Shown piece by piece: positions 58,074 through 64,000 of a stretch of 64,000 nucleotides of DNA. The DNA is taken from positions 5,208,001 through 5,272,000 of the forward strand of contig NC_088786.1 of assembly GCF_949628265.1 (NCBI RefSeq). The letters run 5' to 3'. Both the position numbers and the translations under genes were made by a program. The notes below the pieces were generated by a model that saw only the letters and a program-made list of their open reading frames with translations, was not told the DNA's origin and did no database searches. Source of the DNA: Cloeon dipterum. Its lineage: Eukaryota > Arthropoda > Insecta > Ephemeroptera > Baetidae. Position 1 is the stretch's first letter; the number at the start of each line of letters is the position of its first letter.

Positions 58074-61000
58074 GTCCTGACATTTCCTATACCCAGGGTG
58101 ACTGAATGACTTTGTATAAAGAAGGTCGTTTACCTTCCTTAACTCAGTCAGTAATTTCAATTAACTGGCCGTCTTTATTCTATTAATTCCTATATGCACA
58201 TTGAGGAAATTTAAGGAACTTCCAAATCGATTTTCATTCCATTCGAAGTCAAAAATAATATTTTGCCGCCTGGAGTGGCACTTGGCAACCCTGGAATTAA
58301 CGCTGGGCCCAGCTGCTTCCGCGTCATTAGGTGCTCTTGCGTGCAACAATGAGAGCGAATCATATAAAATGCGCGCGCGAGGCAAAAGCAGAGCCTGCCC
58401 GCCACCGTTTTGCGACCCAAAGAGACCTGCTCTTTCGTGCTGCCTTTTCAAAGAGCACACAAGGGCGCGTAATTGCACTTCAGAGGGATGATTATTCTCC
58501 GCGTGAGGGCACCAGGATGGACGGCACGCGGCGGACACACTCAAGTACCTGCAACAAAACCAGGGGCGCAATTTTAGTTTTCCAAAGGGAAAAATTCAGC
58601 CACTTGCAAGGGGGTGGGCGTGAAATGGCTAAAATAAAAAGTGTGCACAACAATGACAAGGTAAATTGCAGTTCAAACACTGCTCGTAGGGGGGTTTACA
58701 TTAATTTCAAGCTGCTTGAGAGAATTCTCTCTTTTGTGGGGATGTTTGATGTAAATATTATTATTCTCTAACAATGTATCGCAAATTTGGATACTAGTTC
58801 AAACTGTTATGAATTTCATTTTATGATGATTGCGTGATTCGGTGAATAACTATCAATTATGTGAACATGCCATAAGTCCAAATAAATATTATTGATATTA
58901 GTAAATTGATTAAAAACCGTAGTTTGCTTTTGTAAGACCCTCGACCTTCAAACCTCTGATTTTCAACTAAATTCTTGCTTATATCTCAGCAAAATCAATG
59001 TTACATCTAAAGTTTACACTTGAATAAATTATTCTCTCTTCTTTATACATCTAATAGAAATAAAAATTATAGCGCTCATGTCAAACACTGTCACCACAGT
59101 CATTCAAGTACCAACCCATTTAAATCACAGACAGCAGAAATCTCTGAGTGGAACATAGTCGAAGCACAAAGGAACACTCTCCTCTGCAGTTTAAAGTGTA
59201 TATTTTCGAGAACGACCCAGAGGATTCCAGTCTGGTTTCGAGTCCCCGACAATGGCGCTTTGTTCGCTCAAGCTCTGCGGTACTTTGTGCGCTCCTCGCT
59301 GAATATTTGCCGACTGACACGCATTTTCTGCGGCGACATTTTTGCAAAAGCCGCATCAAACCCGGGCACCGAGACGTAAAACGTCTCTTTTCTCGCAATT
59401 CCAGAGCTTTCCGCAGGCTAGGCCGCAAAAAGCGGATGGGAAGGCGCGCGTGTCACGCGCAGCAGACACAATATTTCCGGCCAGAAGCCACTCTCGGCTC
59501 AAGAGCTTGTGCAATTTCGCTGATTCGCGCTAAAAATCGGGTCTTGGACGACAATTACTCTCTCTCACTCTCTTCTGCCGCCGACAGACACCTCCATACC
59601 ACCAGAAGAGACGCTCAAACAAATGGGATTTTTGCGTCTCACTCGGTCCAACCCTTTTTATGCAAATGTGGCGAAATTGATTCTGCTGGCAAGCACAGAG
59701 GGACCGCAGAGAGGCGAAGCCCAAATTAACGGTTCCACAGAAGTGTGAAATGGCGAAAAGAGGCCACTCGACTCTGCCTCTGGACGACGCAGGCAGAAAA
59801 TCCCTTCTGCTCCGTTTCTCACCACGTGAACATCAGTCATAATTCACACAGCAGAAAATGAGTTAGAATGGAGATTTTATGATTTATTTTCAAACCTCAC
59901 TGGCCACATCGTATAATACGGGCGATTGAGAGATAACTTTGAATCGGCGTTTGCGATGGCCATTGAGACCAGAGGTATTTTAGTTTCAAAGAGCAAATTC
60001 AGCAATTTGCGCATCCTTATTTAATATAATATTTAGTAATGTGCAAATGAAAGAATATGCGTTCATATTCAAGTGATGTAAAAAGTTAATATTTAATTTT
60101 TTTATTTAGTATTAAGGCTTTCCTTCAAAACGTACCTGAGTTTCCTATCTGTTTTAAATTGTTTTTCAGCTCTCTGTATGTTTGAATTTTTGTGCAATAT
60201 ACTTTTAGTGTTAAAAAATTTCATTTAATCTAAACTATAGCAAACTAGATTTTGCCTTTCTTCTAATTAAAATGTTTGTTTTTGCGTAATGACTTTTTGT
60301 GATTATTTTTCATCTTTTGCCATATGCTAAAATACTGTGGAAGAATAGGAACCAACAGATTATAATTACTACTCCTGTATTTGGGGAGAAGCAATATCAT
60401 TTTCCGCAACCTGCACCGCAGTTTTGAGGACTGCCATCTCCTTCCGCTCGAAAGCATTCAAAGGTGCATTCTGCAGTTAATAACGGTGGTAATAACAGAG
60501 CAGTAAAAAATGTAGCGCGCACATTTGGTGGTCCCCCCGGATCGGCCGGCCGCTCTGCTCTCGCAGCGGCCAAATGCGATTTGCTTTGCTGGGTGGCAAC
60601 AATGGTGTGAGAGCGCTCAACACAAAGGCATATGCGGCTGCAATAAGTGGCTGGTTTTAGCTGCGCGGCGGATATTTATCACCCTTATTGTGCCAGCAGG
60701 GGTAGCTGCTGCTCCTCGCTCTCACCCTTTGCATGCCTGCATTATTATTATTGCTGCCGCCGTTCCTGGCGCGGCGTCACAATGAATAAAGTCAAAAGCG
60801 TGAAGTTTAATTTAGTCTGGCGTTAATGTGGTGCGAACCCCTTGTTAATGAACGATTCCGCCGAAATATGCGCGCCAGCGAGCGGATATTTTATTGCTGG
60901 CTCGTCGTCGACAAGTCCGCCTGCGCACGATATGTATGTGCTTGCTTTGCACAGCACAGAGCAACGTTTGTGTTTTGCATGCACGCCAACGCGACATGCG

Positions 61001-64000
61001 TATTTATTTATGCTCCGCATGTGGCATGCTCGCGAGCGCCGTAAATTGGGACTGTCGCGCTGATGCCGCGCGCGCCTTGTCAAATGTGGCAATTTATCCC
61101 GGAATTCCAGATGCAGCCAATGGATTTTCAAATACGCGCGTTATTCCACTGAAATCGAAAATCTTATTTTTATTGTATTACAACATAACTGTCATATTAA
61201 TAAAAACGCCCCCGTACAAAGAATGACACATCAAAATTATAAATTGTCAATTATTTGAAAATCAAAAATTATTGGCGGCCCATTATGTCTCTGAAAGTCT
61301 GAATCATAAATATTACAATGGTCATAAAATATGCGTGAAATCACACAACCAGAAAATCTGCAAAACAAAAGTTATATTTTATCTGATGTTGAAACAATAT
61401 TACCACATTTTATCGACTGTGAAAAAGGATCGACGGAATCAGAGTTTTTATAAAACACCCATAATCGTACACAATCAGAAATAAACGTACATTCAAACCA
61501 ATCAAATATGTCCACTTGGCTTGAATTATTTTGAACCATCGGTACACAGAGGAGGAATTTTAATTAAATTCGGAGCATAGCACATTGCAATCCTTTGTTG
61601 TTTGCAAGCAAATTCGCTTTGGCTGGCTCTCAATAGCCCTTTCACCAATTCTGACGGGCTGTGGCTGATGATATAAGCGAAATTTCGTATGCTGGACGGG
61701 CAACTACATGCACAATTCACTCACTTTGCCTTGCGCGTTCCGCGTTCATTTCCTATGGAGCACAATTGTGTGCTGTTTTTGGCAATTAAAATTCACCAAG
61801 CGAATGGCAAACAAACGAAAATATTCAAAAAGCTCTTCCTTTGTCTGGCTCTTTTGTGAAAAGCTGTTTTGCAAATGATATGTACGCGCTCGCCAAACAC
61901 AGTTTGTTCACTTCATATTATTTTTGATGTGGCGTGTCAAATTGGGAAAGTCGAAACAAAGCAATGTTGCATTCGGATTAAAAAGTAATGAAATAAAAAA
62001 TTCGCCACACGAATAATTCGTAACAAGCAAAATGATGAAGCAACAGACGAAACTAAAAATTATTTGCTGATTTTAGCTGAGAGGATATAAAATAACTGGC
62101 ATTAATTCCCTCAATTTTATTTCTTTATTCTCAGAGATATTTATAGAGTTGGCATTTTTATAATCGACCGCAAAAAATTTATCGAAACTCACACCCGCAT
62201 TCGTGCTTTTCAGCATCTGCATCTGCACCTCGCGGGAGTGATTGTGATTGATTTGCGCTGAAAAGCAAGCAAAACGCAATCTGTGCGCCGCGAGCAGCGT
62301 AATTGTGGCGAAAAGAGGGGTGCAGGCCCTTCCGCTCGGGGCCATTCAAGCGGCAAGGCAAGCGCAAAAAATCAGTTCAAAGAGGCTGCGCGCATTTTTT
62401 TCGCTAGCGCGCCGAGATAAATGATTTCCTTTGTCGCGGTTGCAGCCCGCCGGGGGGAAGAATAATTTGGGGATGAAGTTGTGCGGGCGGCTGAAGGCCC
62501 ACCAAGCCGCCGCTGCGACCAAGTTGCCGGCGAAAAAACGGCCAGAGAAATTAAGGTCAGAGCCAGAGCTGAGCTGCCAAATGACTGCTGGAGCGGCCTG
62601 ATGAAGAAAAATGCGCCAGCAACGCCGCGATGAAACAGAACGGGCCGCTGAGCACGAGAATTGTAAACAACGGCACAAGAGATGATATTTTCAGAAAGAA
62701 TATGCATTTTATTTCATATAATTTGTGAATTCATTTTTTGTGCCTCACTTTCTTTTGAATGATACAAATATTTTTATAGGTTGCAACAGTTTTAATTGGA
62801 AACTTTATGTTTTTAATACGCTTTGCTTGATATATAATTAAAAAATGAAATGATTGCAACTCTTCCATTTCTGTGGGGAAAAGAGCAAAAAACGCGTGAG
62901 TAAAAAGCATCAATACAAAAATATAAATATCTATTGTCGGCAAGTATTGAAAATCACTCAAGTTGTCGTTTATGTTTGCTATAGATAGGGTAATCTCAAA
63001 TTTTAAATACCACAAACCGCTAAAAATTAAAAGAGATTAAAATAATTACCGTTGATTTGTCTTAATTATGTTATGTTGCTCAGTTCAGGACATTGCTTCT
63101 GTTAACCCATCTTTCTGTTGATTAAGAAATTCCTTGCCTTGCATCATAAGATCTTAAATGGCGCGCAGGAGGGAGTTTGCATAACATTAAGGAGCGGAAG
63201 CAAACTGATTCCGTTCCACTGCGCAACACAACTGGCATTGATCTCTAGTGAATACCAATTATAATGAGTGCACTTCTGCAAAAGCTCTGCAAAGTGCATC
63301 TTCCTGTACGGTGCTCGCTCAGCGTAGCCCTTGCATGATTGGCGAGCGCTTTTCTTCGTCGACAAAAAGGACCGCCGCGTGCTGTGCTACTCAAAGCCTC
63401 GAGAGGATTGAGCGAGCGGCTGAGTGGTCGGCAACAACCTAAATATTTGCACAGCGGCTATTCGCTGCGGCGACAACCATCGATATATATATACGCACAC
63501 AATCAATGATCTGAGAGCTGAGCATAGCAAGGCGCACGTTTCCACTGCGTTCAGCGTAAATACACCGCCATTATTCCAGCAGTAATTTTCATTGGAGGCT
63601 TTACACACCCGGGCCAAACAAAAACAAGCAAATTTGCTGCCGGCACCCAGAGCGGCCGATCCGTTTAAATTGCTAATAATTTGTTTATTTTGCTTTTAGT
63701 AAAACGCTTGTTTGCGGATGTAACGTGAAACGTTTTTAATGTTTTAGGCTCGTTATTTGTGTTAATCTTTCCGTGAAATTAACATTCCATTACGTAATTG
63801 AAAACAAAATTTAAAGTGCGTGGTGTCAAAAGTAAACAAAGTTTTTTATAAACTAGAATGTATCTCCGATTTTTTTTATTAATGACGGTTTTGATGAATC
63901 ATCAAATCCTATAGTATTATAAGTGCTAATGTTGAGCGACTAAAAATCTATATCACTGAAGGTCATTTTTACGAAAAAAACCCAGCTACTTGACATTTTG

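Larger units (their letters stand above)
44123..64000. other. Long stretch without a convincing gene
   Basis: AT-rich sequence alternates with GC-rich blocks (about 44880-45400, 46110-46500, 47340-48180, 49000-49560, 51030-51800, 53780-54330, 55560-56340, 57360-57700, 58290-58700, 59200-59830, 60520-61130, 62200-62690). The blocks have many open frames on both strands but no recognisable domains or coherent splice chains. Contents I can name are the tentative exon at 51033, the relic repeat at 54990-55150, a MITE candidate at 56640-56858 and a hammerhead-like motif at 58023-58073. The alternation could reflect cis-regulatory DNA of a gene outside the window. Confidence 0.4.

Noticed and set aside
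59148..59729. 193-codon open frame on the + strand
   Set aside because: It lies in GC-rich DNA with overlapping open frames in other phases, has no recognisable domain, no signal peptide and an Arg/Ser/His-rich composition typical of chance frames.

Overview
The window reads as eukaryotic, intron-rich arthropod DNA, most likely from an insect. Short AT-rich introns (many 50-100 nt) with GT-AG borders interrupt secreted and cytoplasmic proteins of typical insect type. The style of the C-type lectin domains suggests a mayfly-like insect, but that is only a guess. All recognisable protein genes lie in the first 25 kb.

Layout: (1) 4.28-7.36 kb, + strand: a TATA promoter, a non-coding first exon, a 2.4-kb intron and a 149-residue secreted low-complexity protein rich in Tyr-Gly-Ala-Pro, ending in a cationic hydrophobic tail. 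(2) 8.89-13.55 kb and 14.41-18.71 kb, both - strand: two tandem paralogues, each a secreted protein of about 760-770 residues with four C-type-lectin-like domains (CTLDs). I rebuilt them exon by exon and the splice phases agree almost throughout. The second copy carries an apparent one-base frameshift in CTLD3 and an early stop in CTLD4. (3) 19.47-21.35 kb, + strand: a five-exon secreted regucalcin/SMP-30-like lactonase with its metal ligands kept. (4) 21.85-24.72 kb, - strand, convergent with the regucalcin: a seven-exon inhibitor-of-apoptosis protein with three BIR domains and a C-terminal RING.

From 25.5 to 64 kb I find no convincing gene. The stretch is either intergenic or a very long intron. 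It holds (CT)n/(GA)n microsatellites, a 2-kb near-perfect palindrome flanked by a TGTT duplication (a foldback-type element), three copies of a roughly 350-bp dispersed repeat (one of them at 2 kb), relic hammerhead-ribozyme-like motifs (six in the window, one of them at 22.4 kb), a 22-bp hairpin, a small MITE candidate and a few weak exon candidates.

The genes do not form a pathway. The CTLD proteins and the YGAP protein are extracellular (defence, cuticle or eggshell are possible roles), the regucalcin is probably secreted, and the IAP is a cytoplasmic caspase/ubiquitin regulator. The least explained signals are the hammerhead-like family, the palindromic element and the decaying CTLD paralogue.
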